64,000 bases of DNA from contig JAIXTI010000081.1 of the NCBI GenBank assembly GCA_027484025.1, positions 1 to 64,000 of the forward strand, written 5' to 3'. This DNA comes from a bacterium (GTDB lineage: Bacteria; Gemmatimonadota; Gemmatimonadetes; Gemmatimonadales; Gemmatimonadaceae). Each line of letters starts with the position of its first letter. Positions within the stretch are counted from its first letter, which is position 1. A model generated the notes under the pieces. The model was not told the DNA's origin and made no database searches. It worked only from the letters and a program-made list of their open reading frames with translations. A program made the translations under genes and the position numbers. Below are positions 35,189 through 44,549 of the stretch, piece by piece.

Positions 35189-36760
35189 ATGATGCGTGTG
35201 CGCCGTCGATCTGTTGCCGTGGCCCTGACCACCGTCGCCCTGTTGGCGGTGCCGGTCGTCTGGATGACCCGAAGCGACGCACCGGTGCGGGAGACTCGGC
35301 GCGTGGTCGCCGACGCCGCATTCTGTGCCTCGCGACAGCAGCTCGCGCTACCGCTCTCACAGCATCTGGCACCGGTGGCCGAACGCCTGCGCGCCAGCAC
35401 CGGCGTCTTTACGCTCGAAGAAGGCGATGTCTCCATGATCGCGCGGGCCTGGCTGACGGAGACCGCCGAACGCACGATCGATATTCAGTACTTCATTTTC
35501 ACCGCGGACAACGTCGGACTCATCGCGGCCGACTATCTGCTGCGAGCCGCCGATCGGGGCGTGCGCGTGCGCGTGTTGGTCGATGACTTCATGCTCGAAG
35601 CCGACGGGGAGACGCTGTTGGCGCTCGATGCGCATCCCAATCTCGAGATTCGGCTGTACAACCCGACGACCAACATCGGGAAGTCGCTCTCGACGAAGCT
35701 GTTCAACCTGACCACCGACTTCCGCGGCTTCAATCAGCGGATGCACAACAAGACGTTCATCGTCGATTCGCAGGTCGTGATAACCGGTGGCCGCAACATT
35801 GCCGACGAGTATTTCGACTACGATCACGCGTACAACTTCCGTGATCGCGACGTCTTGTTGCTCGGAACCGTGGCGCGCACTGTGCAGCGCTCCTTCACGC
35901 AGTTCTGGAATGACCCGCTCAGTGTGCCGGTGGCTTCACTCGTGCGGGCGACGGTGTCCCCGGCAGATACGGCCGCAGCGTATCGGTATCTGCATGACTA
36001 TGCCTGCGACCCGCGCAACTTCTGGCCGCAGGTGCGCGAGCGCATCGCGCAAGTTCCTGCCACCTTCGACCGGATGCAGCAGTCCGGCGCCCTCGTGTGG
36101 ACGGACAGCGCGGAGTTCGTCACCGATCTTCCCGGCAAGAACGCCGGCACCGATGGTCTCAGTGGCGGTGGACTGAGCACCGATGCGCTGATCCAACTGG
36201 TACGTAACGCGAAGACATCGATCACCATTCAGTCACCGTATCTCGTGACTACGGCGCTCAGTCAGGCGCTCTTTCGCGACGCGGTCGCGCGTGGTGTACG
36301 GGTACGTATCCTCACCAACAGCCTCGCCTCCACCGATAACCTCGACGCGTTCAGCGGTTACCAGCGCGAGCGGGCCGCGCTGTTGGCGCTGGGGGTTGAA
36401 CTCTACGAGTTCAAACCCGATGCCGCCGTGCGGCGGCGAATCATGACAGGAGCCCTGCAGGCGACGATTGACTATGCCCCCGTGTTCGGACTGCACGCCA
36501 AGTCGATGGTGGTCGACAATCACATCGCCGTCATCGGTACGTTCAACCTCGACCCGCGCAGCGCCAATCTCAACACCGAGTGTCTCGCCATCATTCATGA
36601 GGCGCGAATAGCCGGCGATCTGACGCGCGCCATGGAGGAAGACATGCGTCCCGAAAACGCGTGGCGCACGACGGCCACATTCAATCCCGATGGAAACGTT
36701 CGGTTCGGCAAACGGTTGGCGGTCTGGTTCCGCCGCGTCGTCCCCAAAGCGGTACTCTAG
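35189..36760 (+). CDS. Phospholipase D / cardiolipin-synthase-like protein
   Basis: A 523-residue membrane-anchored protein (helix about 9-27) with two HKD motifs: HNKTFIVDSQVVITGGRN and HAKSMVVDNHIAVIGTFN. Both His, Lys and Asp of each are intact. The family catalyses phosphatidyl transfer or phosphodiester hydrolysis; domain order fits the YmdC/ClsC type rather than a nuclease. Two ATGs in tandem at 35189 and 35192 are possible starts. The hybrid kinase follows 116 bases downstream. Confidence 0.9.
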   Translation: MMRVRRRSVAVALTTVALLAVPVVWMTRSDAPVRETRRVVADAAFCASRQQLALPLSQHLAPVAERLRASTGVFTLEEGDVSMIARAWLTETAERTIDIQYFIFTADNVGLIAADYLLRAADRGVRVRVLVDDFMLEADGETLLALDAHPNLEIRLYNPTTNIGKSLSTKLFNLTTDFRGFNQRMHNKTFIVDSQVVITGGRNIADEYFDYDHAYNFRDRDVLLLGTVARTVQRSFTQFWNDPLSVPVASLVRATVSPADTAAAYRYLHDYACDPRNFWPQVRERIAQVPATFDRMQQSGALVWTDSAEFVTDLPGKNAGTDGLSGGGLSTDALIQLVRNAKTSITIQSPYLVTTALSQALFRDAVARGVRVRILTNSLASTDNLDAFSGYQRERAALLALGVELYEFKPDAAVRRRIMTGALQATIDYAPVFGLHAKSMVVDNHIAVIGTFNLDPRSANLNTECLAIIHEARIAGDLTRAMEEDMRPENAWRTTATFNPDGNVRFGKRLAVWFRRVVPKAVL

Positions 36761-36876
36761 CGCGGCGTGGAAAAGGGGTCAGAGTCGTTGGTCCGCCAAT
36801 TAGCTACTTGCTCGAGCAACCAATAGCCCGTACGTTCGAAAGGCAGTTCACGCTGCCACCGCTGTCCCGGAATTCG

Positions 36877-38262
36877 ATGTTTTGGCACGCCCGCCTTGTC
36901 CGGCTTGGACGCCTCCGCACGATGCTCGCCTTGACGACGTTCAGCGTCGCCGCATCGGTTGCGCTTGTCGCTGGGTTCTTCGTGCTCTTCAAGGCGCCAC
37001 CGGAGAAGGCATGGGCCTACTTCATTCCTGCCGTGATCGTCCCGGCGTTGGTGGCGCCGCCGGTCATTCATGTGCTGCTGAGCATGGCCCTCGCGCTCGA
37101 CGCGGCGCATACCAATGCCGCGCAGCAGCAGGAACAGCTCCAGACGATCCGACAGCTGGATCTCATCGGGCGATTGGCCAGCGGACTGGCCCACGACTTC
37201 AACAATCTGCTGACGGTCGTACGGGCCAACGTCGACGCGCTCGGCGGGGCCACGACGAATGCCGAACTCGCCGCGATCGATGATGCCGCGCTGCGCGGCG
37301 CGCGGCTGACGCGACGGCTGCTCTCCATCAGTCGACACGAACAGGTGGTGCTGGTGCCGCAACCGTTGGCGCCGCTCCTGCGCGAAACCGAAGAGATGTT
37401 GCGGCGCGTGCTACCAGCGAGTGTGCCGCTGGAGCTGCCAGCCAATGTTCCGGCAACCGTATTGCACCTCGACCGCGACGCTATCCAACAGGCACTACTC
37501 AACCTGGTACTCAATGCGCGCGATGCCGTGGATGATCATGGCCAGCTCGCGATCGAGGTGCAGGAACGAGCGCTCCCTGATGGATCATGGATCGTCATCG
37601 AGGTGCGCGACAATGGCCCCGGGATGTCGCCGGAAGTGCTCGGACATGCCACCGAACCGTTCTACACCACCAAGGCAGCCCACCAAGGCACCGGGCTGGG
37701 ACTGGCCATCGTGCAGCGGACCATCGAGGACCACGGTGGCCGCCTGGTGATCGAGAGTGCACCGGGCGAGGGGACGAGCGCCGCGTTGTGGTTTCCCCTG
37801 ACACCTACCGGAATCACGACCGTTGCGCGCGAGACCTCACGCCTCACGCCGACACCGCGCGCTCCACAAGCCACCGCCCACAACGGACCGTATCGACTGT
37901 TGGTGGTTGACGATGATCCGCAGGTGCGACGCGTCACCGAACGTTCGTTGCAACGACTCGGCCACCACGTCGTCAGCGTCAGTGACATCGCTGCGGCGAA
38001 GTCGCATCTCGAAAGCGATGCTGACGTGCAGGTCATCATCTCGGATGTCATGATGCCCGGTGGCACCGGGTTCGACCTCGTGCGTGACTTGCGCCGAAAC
38101 GGCAATCACACTCCGGTGCTGCTCGTCTCCGGCTTCACGCATGACGCGCTCGCTCACGATCTCGAGGCCGATGCCCGTGTAGCCCGGTTAGCGAAGCCGT
38201 GGGATCTGCCGTCGCTCGTGGCAGGAATTGAACAGGTCAGGAGTGGTCTGCCGCGCGCGTGA
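36877..38262 (+). CDS. Hybrid histidine kinase with C-terminal receiver
   Basis: A 461-residue protein from ATG 36877. Two N-terminal membrane helices (about 12-32 and 45-65) with almost no periplasmic loop, a short coiled coil, then a His-kinase core with the H box GLAHDFNNLL (NtrB/HisKA-like), NLVLNARDAV, DNGPGMSP and GTGLGLAIV. A receiver domain follows (VVDDDPQVRR, phosphoacceptor Asp in ISDVMMPGG, Lys in LAKPWD). No output domain and no adjacent response regulator, so a partner lies elsewhere. The open frame extends upstream into the PLD gene, but that part is shadow. Confidence 0.9.
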   Translation: MFWHARLVRLGRLRTMLALTTFSVAASVALVAGFFVLFKAPPEKAWAYFIPAVIVPALVAPPVIHVLLSMALALDAAHTNAAQQQEQLQTIRQLDLIGRLASGLAHDFNNLLTVVRANVDALGGATTNAELAAIDDAALRGARLTRRLLSISRHEQVVLVPQPLAPLLRETEEMLRRVLPASVPLELPANVPATVLHLDRDAIQQALLNLVLNARDAVDDHGQLAIEVQERALPDGSWIVIEVRDNGPGMSPEVLGHATEPFYTTKAAHQGTGLGLAIVQRTIEDHGGRLVIESAPGEGTSAALWFPLTPTGITTVARETSRLTPTPRAPQATAHNGPYRLLVVDDDPQVRRVTERSLQRLGHHVVSVSDIAAAKSHLESDADVQVIISDVMMPGGTGFDLVRDLRRNGNHTPVLLVSGFTHDALAHDLEADARVARLAKPWDLPSLVAGIEQVRSGLPRA

Positions 38263-38452
38263 TGAGCAGGTAGGAATTGCTCTCAGGCGCACATAGAGAA
38301 GCATCACGTGCGCCACCGTTGCGGACTCGCGCCGACTCCCCATACTTCCCCGTCATCCGTCGCGCGTGGTCTTTCTTTTCGCCGCGACTGGAGGGATCGC
38401 TCTCCCCACCACTCTCTCGCCCGTTCCCACCGCTCGCGTGGCCACTTCCCCA

Positions 38453-39805
38453 ATGTGTTCGACGACCGCGCGTGCCCTCCGCGCCGGACTGCTCAGTGTA
38501 ACGCTGCTCGCGTCGTCGCTCGGCGCCCAAGCCAAACGCGCCGAACCCACGCCCTGTCCCGACGGCATTCCGGCAACGGTGCAGTGCAGCCTCGGCACCG
38601 ATAGCGCGGGGGCCTTCTACTGGATCGCGATGCCGGCGTCGTGGAACAAGCGGTTGGTTGTGCACGCGCACGGTGGACCGGACCTCGGTGCACCGGATCC
38701 CAAGGGGAGTGCCGATGACCTGACCCGTTGGAATATCTGGACGCGCCTCGGCTTTGCCGTAGTCGCGAGTACGTATCATCAAGGTGGCGTCGCGGTGCGT
38801 TCAGCCGCCGAGGATGTGGAGCGCTCCCGACAGCTCTTCATTGCGCAGTTCGGCCAGCCTGAGCGCACCATCCTGCACGGCCAGTCGTGGGGGGCGGGCG
38901 TCGCAGCGCGCACGGCCGAGTGGTTCGGCGCACGCGATGCACAGGGGCGCGTGCCGTACGACGCGGTGCTGCTCACCAGCGGCGTGCTTGGAGGGGCGAC
39001 CTACTCGTACGATTTCCGCATGGATCTTCGCGTAGTGTATCAGGCGGTGTGCAGCAATCATCCGCGAGCAGACGAGCCGCAGTATGCGCTCTGGCAAGGC
39101 CTCCCCGTTGGCGCAACGCTTACGCGCGCGCAGCTGGCCGATCGTGTCGATGCGTGTACCGGTGTTCGCAAAGCCGCCGCGAACCGCACGCCGGAGCAAA
39201 CCAGGAATCTCGCCACTATTCTCGCCGCCGTCCGCGTGCCGGAACGCACACTCATTGCGCATTTGAATTGGGGCACGTGGCATTTTCAGGATATCGTCTC
39301 CAAGCGCACGAACGGTCGCAATCCGTTCTCGACCGCCGGTGTGCAGTATACCGGAGGCGCCGCGTTGAATGAGGCGGTCGCGCGCTACAGCGCCGATGCC
39401 GATGCCGTAGCGACACTGGCGGCCGATGCCGACCCGACGGGCCGCATTGGCGTGCCCGTACTCACCATGCATGGTATTGACGACCCCACCGCGTTCGTGG
39501 AGCTCGAGGATACGTTCAATCGCACCATGGAGCGGGCCGGGCGTGGTAAAGCGCTCGTGCAGTTGTTCACGCAGGATCGCGAACACAGCTATCTGAGCGA
39601 CGCGCAGTACGTCAGCGCGATGCTCGCGCTACTCGCATGGGTGGAGCAAGGGACGGTGCCTACACCAAACGGGGTGGCGTCAGCGTGCGCGCAGACTGCG
39701 GCCGCGTACGATCCGGCCACCGGGTGTCGCTTTGTGCCAGCGTATACACCAGCACCGCTGTCCGCGCGTGTCCCGCCGCGCCAGAAGCCTCGCCTACCCC
39801 AGTAG
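38453..39805 (+). CDS. Exported alpha/beta hydrolase
   Basis: A 450-residue protein with signal sequence after ATG 38453 (MCSTTARALRAGLLSVTLLA). Core hydrolase signs: HAHGGPD oxyanion region, nucleophile elbow GQSWGAGV, an Asp in HGIDDPTAFVE and a His in DREHSYLSD. The insert between strands is long. The substrate is unknown. It is followed after 27 bases by ppk1; both may be on one transcript. Confidence 0.82.
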   Translation: MCSTTARALRAGLLSVTLLASSLGAQAKRAEPTPCPDGIPATVQCSLGTDSAGAFYWIAMPASWNKRLVVHAHGGPDLGAPDPKGSADDLTRWNIWTRLGFAVVASTYHQGGVAVRSAAEDVERSRQLFIAQFGQPERTILHGQSWGAGVAARTAEWFGARDAQGRVPYDAVLLTSGVLGGATYSYDFRMDLRVVYQAVCSNHPRADEPQYALWQGLPVGATLTRAQLADRVDACTGVRKAAANRTPEQTRNLATILAAVRVPERTLIAHLNWGTWHFQDIVSKRTNGRNPFSTAGVQYTGGAALNEAVARYSADADAVATLAADADPTGRIGVPVLTMHGIDDPTAFVELEDTFNRTMERAGRGKALVQLFTQDREHSYLSDAQYVSAMLALLAWVEQGTVPTPNGVASACAQTAAAYDPATGCRFVPAYTPAPLSARVPPRQKPRLPQ

Positions 39806-39832
39806 CCACCGCACGCTCTATCTTGGGGCGCG

Positions 39833-41929
39833 ATGACTTCTGCCCAACAATTGCTCAGTCAGTCCGAAGACGACGAGGATCTGCTCGAGGCCGAGCTGAG
39901 CCTGCTGGCGTTTCAGCACCGCGTCCTCTCGATGGCGGCCAGCCCGGACGTGCCGCTCATCGAGCGCTTCCGGTTCTTGGGGATCGTCACGAGCAATCTT
40001 GACGAGTTGTACATGGTTCGCATGGCCGAGTTGCGGCGGTCGGCGGTTGACGCCGTCGGCGACAACGGCGTGGCGGCCCGGACGCTGGCCCGTGTGGAAT
40101 CGGCCGTGGAAGGCATCATGGCCCGCATGGACCAGCTGGCCGCGGCCTGTCTTGCTGAGGCCGCGGCGTACGGGGTGAAACTGGTTCGGTGGGAGGCGCT
40201 GACGCCGTCGGAGCAGCGGGCGTTGCAGGAGGTCTATGAGCGCGACATCCATCCCACGTTACGGTCGCATGCGGTCACGCTGAGCGCCGGACACCCCATC
40301 CCGCATCTCGCGCATCTGGGGCTGTTCATCGCCGTCGTGTACCGCGAACATGCCGAAGCTCGGCTCCGGGTGGCCGAACACGAGTTGCCAGGCGATGTCC
40401 CGCGACTGCTCCCGGTGCCCGGCCGCAGTAGCCATGTCATCCCCCTCGAGGATGTGTTGCGCGCCAACGTCTCGTCGCTGTATGCCGACGTACAGGTGGA
40501 GAGCGCGCATCTGTTCCGCGTCACCCGCGGCGGTGATCTGCAGCTCACCGACGACGATGGGCAGGATCTGCTCGACGCGGTCGATCGCGCCACGATGCGC
40601 CGTCCGCTCAATCCGGCGGTGCGGGTGGAAGTGGACCGCAGCATGCCAAGTGCGGTGAGTGATCTGCTGCTGGAAAGCCTGCATCGCGAAGCGTCGGCCC
40701 GGGATCAGTTGCTCACGGTGTCGGCCGTGCAAGTAGTAGACGGTCTGCTCGACCTGCGGTGCCTGACGCAGTTGCCCTTTGCTGCCGCTACCGTTGAACT
40801 GTCCTGGCCCGAACTGCCCCATGCGTCACCGGTTGCTGGCCGTTCGCTGTTCGAGGCCATCGGCGAGGGCGATGTGCTCGCCCATCACCCGTTCGACAGT
40901 TTCAACGACTCTGTCGTCCGATTTTTTGAAGAAGCCGCCGCCGATCCCGACGTGACATCGATTTCGGCGACGCTCTATCGGGTTGGAAACCCATCTCCCG
41001 TGGCCGGCGCGTTGCTCCTGGCGGCCCAAGCGGGGAAGCAGGTCTTTGCACTCGTCGAACTGCAAGCGCGATTTGACGAAGAGCACAACGTGCGCTGGGC
41101 GCGGGCCATCGAACGCGCAGGCGGACACGTGGTGTACGGATTACCGGGCCTCAAGGTACACGCCAAAGCCGCGCTGGTCGTGCGCCGCGAAGGCGAACGC
41201 TTGCGTCGCTACGTGCACATTGGCACGGGAAACTACAATCCTCGCAGCGGGCGTCTCTACACCGATCTGTCGCTCTTCTCCGCACGCGCATCGCTGGGAG
41301 AAGACATCACCGCGTTCTTCCGCGCCGTCAGTGGCGACGATGGAGGCACGCCGCGCGCGCCGGCCGCACTCCCACGTGAAGCGTTGGTGGCGCCGGTACA
41401 GTTGCGCGCCGCGTTGCTCGACCGAATTGCCCGCGAGACCACACACGCGCGCGCCGGGCGCGCCAGCGGGATCACCGCCAAGGTCAACGCCCTAGCCGAC
41501 CGCGAAATGGTGCGGGCGCTGTATACCGCCTCGCAAGCGGGAGTGCCGGTGCAGCTCGTTGTGCGCGGCATTTGCACCTTGCGTCCGCAGGTCGCCGGGC
41601 TTTCCGAGAACATTCGCGTAGTGAGCGTCGTCGGGCGCTTTCTTGAACACTCGCGCGTCTACCGGTTCCAGAACGACAACGCGCCGGAGTATCTGATTGG
41701 CTCGAGTGATCTTCGCCCGCGCAACTTGCGGCGGCGGGTGGAGCTGCTGGTGCCAATCGTCTCGTCAGCACATCGGCAGCAACTCGACGAACTGCTGGCC
41801 CGATACCTCAATGACCCATCGGGATGGCAGTTGCACCCGGATGGCCACTACACGCCGGCCAATGGCGATGGTCCATCCGCGCAGCAGCAGTATCTGCGGG
41901 ACGCGTTCACCACGGTATCGCGTCCGTGA
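39833..41929 (+). CDS. ppk1: Polyphosphate kinase 1
   Basis: Makes and breaks polyphosphate from ATP gamma-phosphate. 698 residues, the usual size. The N-terminal domain has the family signature RFRFLGIVTSNLDELYMVRM. The phosphorylated His443 is in LKVHAKAALVVRR and the second catalytic His606 in GRFLEHSRVY. Other conserved stretches are GTGNYNPRSGRLYTD and LRPRNLRRRVELLVP. Cytoplasmic, membrane-associated. No ppx gene is in the window. It is followed after 88 bases, across a hairpin, by a phytase-like protein gene, a suggestive phosphate neighbourhood. Confidence 0.97.
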   Translation: MTSAQQLLSQSEDDEDLLEAELSLLAFQHRVLSMAASPDVPLIERFRFLGIVTSNLDELYMVRMAELRRSAVDAVGDNGVAARTLARVESAVEGIMARMDQLAAACLAEAAAYGVKLVRWEALTPSEQRALQEVYERDIHPTLRSHAVTLSAGHPIPHLAHLGLFIAVVYREHAEARLRVAEHELPGDVPRLLPVPGRSSHVIPLEDVLRANVSSLYADVQVESAHLFRVTRGGDLQLTDDDGQDLLDAVDRATMRRPLNPAVRVEVDRSMPSAVSDLLLESLHREASARDQLLTVSAVQVVDGLLDLRCLTQLPFAAATVELSWPELPHASPVAGRSLFEAIGEGDVLAHHPFDSFNDSVVRFFEEAAADPDVTSISATLYRVGNPSPVAGALLLAAQAGKQVFALVELQARFDEEHNVRWARAIERAGGHVVYGLPGLKVHAKAALVVRREGERLRRYVHIGTGNYNPRSGRLYTDLSLFSARASLGEDITAFFRAVSGDDGGTPRAPAALPREALVAPVQLRAALLDRIARETTHARAGRASGITAKVNALADREMVRALYTASQAGVPVQLVVRGICTLRPQVAGLSENIRVVSVVGRFLEHSRVYRFQNDNAPEYLIGSSDLRPRNLRRRVELLVPIVSSAHRQQLDELLARYLNDPSGWQLHPDGHYTPANGDGPSAQQQYLRDAFTTVSRP

Positions 41930-41942
41930 CCACGACGTAGAC

Positions 41943-41971
41943 TCGTCTTCACGATCCCGTGACGAAGACGA
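41943..41971 (+). terminator. Hairpin after ppk1
   Basis: Inverted repeat: TCGTCTTC at 41943-41950 pairs with GAAGACGA at 41964-41971, starting 14 bases after the ppk1 stop. There is no T-run. Confidence 0.45.
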
Positions 41972-42017
41972 CACATCATTGCGGCTTATCCCTCACACTC
42001 CCCTAGAGAGAGCAGCC

Positions 42018-43313
42018 ATGAATATCCGATGTGTCCGTCCCTTCTACGCCGTTGTTGCCGCGCTGCTCTCGAGTGGGTGCAATGATGATTCCTCGACCGC
42101 ACCCGGCGAGAACGTGACCTACCCCGCAAAAGCAGTGGATGCCGCGCCGGTGACGTGGGGTACGCAGGGTGGCGTCGCGATCTCCGGTGGGTACGGCTCG
42201 GCGGTCGTCGTCGATCCCACGGATCCCTCGGTTTTCTGGATCATGACCGACCGCGGGCCGAACACCACTACGGCTGTCGCCAACCGGCTGCTCTTTCCGC
42301 TCCCGAACTTTGTCCCGACCATCGGCAAGTTTCGCATCGCCGGAGATTCGCTGCGTCGCATTGGCGTCGTGGACCTCAAGAACGCGTCGGGTGTGAGCAT
42401 CAGCGGCCGACCAAACCCGGCTGGGCAAGGCGCGACTGGCGAGTCTGGTATTGATCCAGCGGGCGCCCCGATCACGCCGGACCCGGACGGGATGGACAGC
42501 GAAGGGCTGGCGTTGGTAAAGGATGGGACGTTTTGGGTGTCTGACGAGTACGGGCCACACATCGTGCACTTCGATGCTGGCGGACGAACCATCGAGCGTA
42601 TCAATCCGTTCGGATCGGGCACCGGTGGTCGGCGGTTACCGCAGGTACTAGCCTTGCGCCGCCCGAACCGCGGCATGGAAGGCTTGGCCATCACTCCCGA
42701 TGAACGGACGCTGGTGGGGGCGATGCAGTCGCCGCTCGACAATCCCACCGCAACCATTGGACGGGCCAGCGATGCGCACCGCATTGTCACCTTTGACATC
42801 GCCACGGGCGCGACCAAGACGTTTGTCTATGAAGTGGATGCTGTTGGGAACCTGATCTGCGAAATCCAGGCGCTCACGGCCACCACGTTTCTCGTCATCG
42901 AACGTGATGGACTTTATCAAGGTGGTTCGCCTGCCGCGGCGAGCAAGCGCATCTACAAGATCGATATCAGTGGCGCGACGGACGTGAGTGACCCGACCAA
43001 CTCGGCGGCGGGCAAGCTCTTTGGCGGCAAAGTGCTCGAAGCGTTGTCCAAAGGGGAGCGTGCAAGCAACAGCATTACGCCCGTCAGTAAGACGCTGGTC
43101 TATGACCTACTCACCCATCCCGGCGGATATCCACACGACAAGCTCGAAGGCGTGACGCTGGTGGGGCGCGACCTGCTGGTGGTCTCCAATGACGATGATT
43201 TTGGTGTCGTCGACGGCGGCAACAGCACGTTCATCTCGAAGCTGCTCCCCGCGACGCAGCAGCGCGACCGTGTCGTGCTGTACTTCATCAAGTTGAACAC
43301 GCCGCTCAAGTAA
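42018..43313 (+). CDS. Exported phytase-like esterase domain lipoprotein
   Basis: A 431-residue protein; ATG 42018 has a purine-rich AGAGAGAGC upstream and lipobox SSGC (Cys20). The body matches the esterase-like domain of phytase-like proteins: WIMTDRGPN near the start, GMDSEGLALVKDGTFWVSDEYGP, RGMEGLAITPDERTL and KLEGVTLVG are its repeated signatures. It is a beta-propeller with a probable calcium site; a phosphatase role is not proven for this family. A strong hairpin ends the unit. Confidence 0.88.
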   Translation: MNIRCVRPFYAVVAALLSSGCNDDSSTAPGENVTYPAKAVDAAPVTWGTQGGVAISGGYGSAVVVDPTDPSVFWIMTDRGPNTTTAVANRLLFPLPNFVPTIGKFRIAGDSLRRIGVVDLKNASGVSISGRPNPAGQGATGESGIDPAGAPITPDPDGMDSEGLALVKDGTFWVSDEYGPHIVHFDAGGRTIERINPFGSGTGGRRLPQVLALRRPNRGMEGLAITPDERTLVGAMQSPLDNPTATIGRASDAHRIVTFDIATGATKTFVYEVDAVGNLICEIQALTATTFLVIERDGLYQGGSPAAASKRIYKIDISGATDVSDPTNSAAGKLFGGKVLEALSKGERASNSITPVSKTLVYDLLTHPGGYPHDKLEGVTLVGRDLLVVSNDDDFGVVDGGNSTFISKLLPATQQRDRVVLYFIKLNTPLK

Positions 43314-43327
43314 ACAGGCCGCAGGAT

Positions 43328-43362
43328 CGGAAGCCGCTTATGTCTGTCGTGAGCGGCTTCCG
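43328..43362. terminator. Terminator hairpin between convergent genes
   Basis: Perfect 11-base-pair stem: 43328-43338 pairs with 43352-43362, loop of 13. It lies 14 bases past the plus-strand stop and 7 bases from the minus-strand stop, so it can serve both. Confidence 0.75.
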
Positions 43363-43369
43363 TGCGTGT

Positions 43370-43843
43370 TTACCCCGGCCTCACGCCGAGCAGCCAGAGC
43401 ACACCGATCACGACGAGCCCCCACAGCGACACGAGCGAGCGCAAGCGCAACTCCTCGGGGGAGCGTCGTCCCAACAGTATGCCGTACCATGGCCCTTTGC
43501 GTTGGGCTCTCACCGCGGCACGATCGGCATAGCCATATCGGGGGAGCAACACCATCAGTGCCAGGAGTGCTCCTCCTGCCGCACAGAAGACAGGGATGAG
43601 CCACAGAAGGATGATCACTTCGCCAAGGCGCCCCCAGGCGGCGCCTTCCCCCCCGGCGTGGCTGCGCACGTCCTGAATGAGTGGGACGGCAATCGGGACA
43701 ATGACGAGCGCCAACGTGAGTGGTAGCCACAGCAACCACGGCCGCAGCGTCCGACGTCTGTTGAAAACGAGCAAAGCACCGAGACCGGCGAACACGGCCG
43801 GAACGAATACCACTTGGAACACGCCGGAATCGGATGGACTCAT
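43370..43843 (-). CDS. Small membrane protein of unknown function
   Basis: Not recognised. 157 residues from ATG 43843 with four hydrophobic segments (about 8-28, 36-58, 75-100, 130-152) and a basic loop (YADRAAVRAQRKGPWYG). A TTG seven codons upstream overlaps the stop of the previous gene (TTGA) and is an alternative start. It is coupled by position to the HELTH protein upstream; a joint role is possible. Confidence 0.7.
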   Translation of the reverse strand: MSPSDSGVFQVVFVPAVFAGLGALLVFNRRRTLRPWLLWLPLTLALVIVPIAVPLIQDVRSHAGGEGAAWGRLGEVIILLWLIPVFCAAGGALLALMVLLPRYGYADRAAVRAQRKGPWYGILLGRRSPEELRLRSLVSLWGLVVIGVLWLLGVRPG

Positions 43844-43860
43844 GATGAATGCGTCGACTC

Positions 43861-44370
43861 TCAACGAACCGCGAGAATGGTTTTCGGGAACCAGCGCGGA
43901 TCGTGGCGCTCACTCTCGGTTATGCGGCCATGCTGCATGAGCAGCGCATGCGTGAGTTCGTGAACCCACACCTGCTCAGACAGTAGACTGGCCGGCGAGA
44001 CGATCACGACCGAGGCCACCAGACTGTCGTGTCCCGCGATCGCGCGCACACTTTCGAGCCGCGCGTCGCACCGCCCGCCATCACAGGCAATCTGATTCGT
44101 AAACTCGCCGGCGAGCACGACCAGAGGATCCGGCCCGCGCCATGTAAGTCCCGTTCGTCGCTCGACCTCGCCGCGCAGACGCCCATACGTCTTCGGAAGC
44201 TGCACGAGGTCGCCCCGATGAGCGCCAACCAGCTCGTTCGCGAGCGCCCGCTGCGCGCTCGACAGCGCGGCGACAACGCCGCGCCCCTCAGCCATCTGCG
44301 CTGGCAGCTGCCGCGACGCGATGGACAGGAGCAACGTTCCAACTAGCAGGCTGGTACGGCAGACTGGCAT
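43861..44370 (-). CDS. Exported small zincin-like protein with HELTH motif
   Basis: A 169-residue protein with signal peptide (cleavage near LPAQ). HELTH at 137-141 in EQVWVHELTHALLMQHG is an HExxH zinc site at the C-terminal end, and the short tail RITESERHDPRWF could provide a further ligand. Two Cys (96 and 101) could form a disulfide. The arrangement resembles minimal gluzincin/SprT-like peptidases, but the family is not named with certainty. A 15-base palindrome precedes the gene. Confidence 0.78.
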   Translation of the reverse strand: MPVCRTSLLVGTLLLSIASRQLPAQMAEGRGVVAALSSAQRALANELVGAHRGDLVQLPKTYGRLRGEVERRTGLTWRGPDPLVVLAGEFTNQIACDGGRCDARLESVRAIAGHDSLVASVVIVSPASLLSEQVWVHELTHALLMQHGRITESERHDPRWFPKTILAVR

Positions 44371-44392
44371 GACGGCTCCGAAGCGCGGGTAT

Positions 44393-44407
44393 GGTCATAC
44401 AATGACC
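44393..44407. promoter_or_regulatory. Palindrome upstream of HELTH gene (candidate operator)
   Basis: GGTCAT-ACA-ATGACC, a perfect 6-3-6 inverted repeat, 23-37 bases before the minus-strand ATG at 44370. Position fits an operator or a promoter-overlapping site. Confidence 0.4.
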
Positions 44408-44451
44408 GCGCCATGCCGTCCGGCGTCACACTATCGGAGGTCGCCCCCCCG

Positions 44452-44521
44452 CAACGGCGGGAACGACAACAGCCGCCGTGCCCTCCGCACGACGGCTGCC
44501 GCCCTACCCAGACCGCCGTTG
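44452..44521 (-). terminator. Nested hairpin after TonB receptor gene
   Basis: Outer stem CAACGGCGG (44452-44460) with CCGCCGTTG (44513-44521). Inside it CAGCCGCCGTG pairs with CACGACGGCTG with one mismatch. It lies 29 bases beyond the receptor stop at 44550. Confidence 0.6.
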
Positions 44522-44549
44522 AGGCGTGCTGGTCCCATCAACGTCGGTC

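Noticed and set aside
36661-36876. N-terminal extension of the hybrid kinase frame
   Set aside because: Overlaps the end of the PLD gene and has no membrane or domain character; ATG 36877 begins the first helix.
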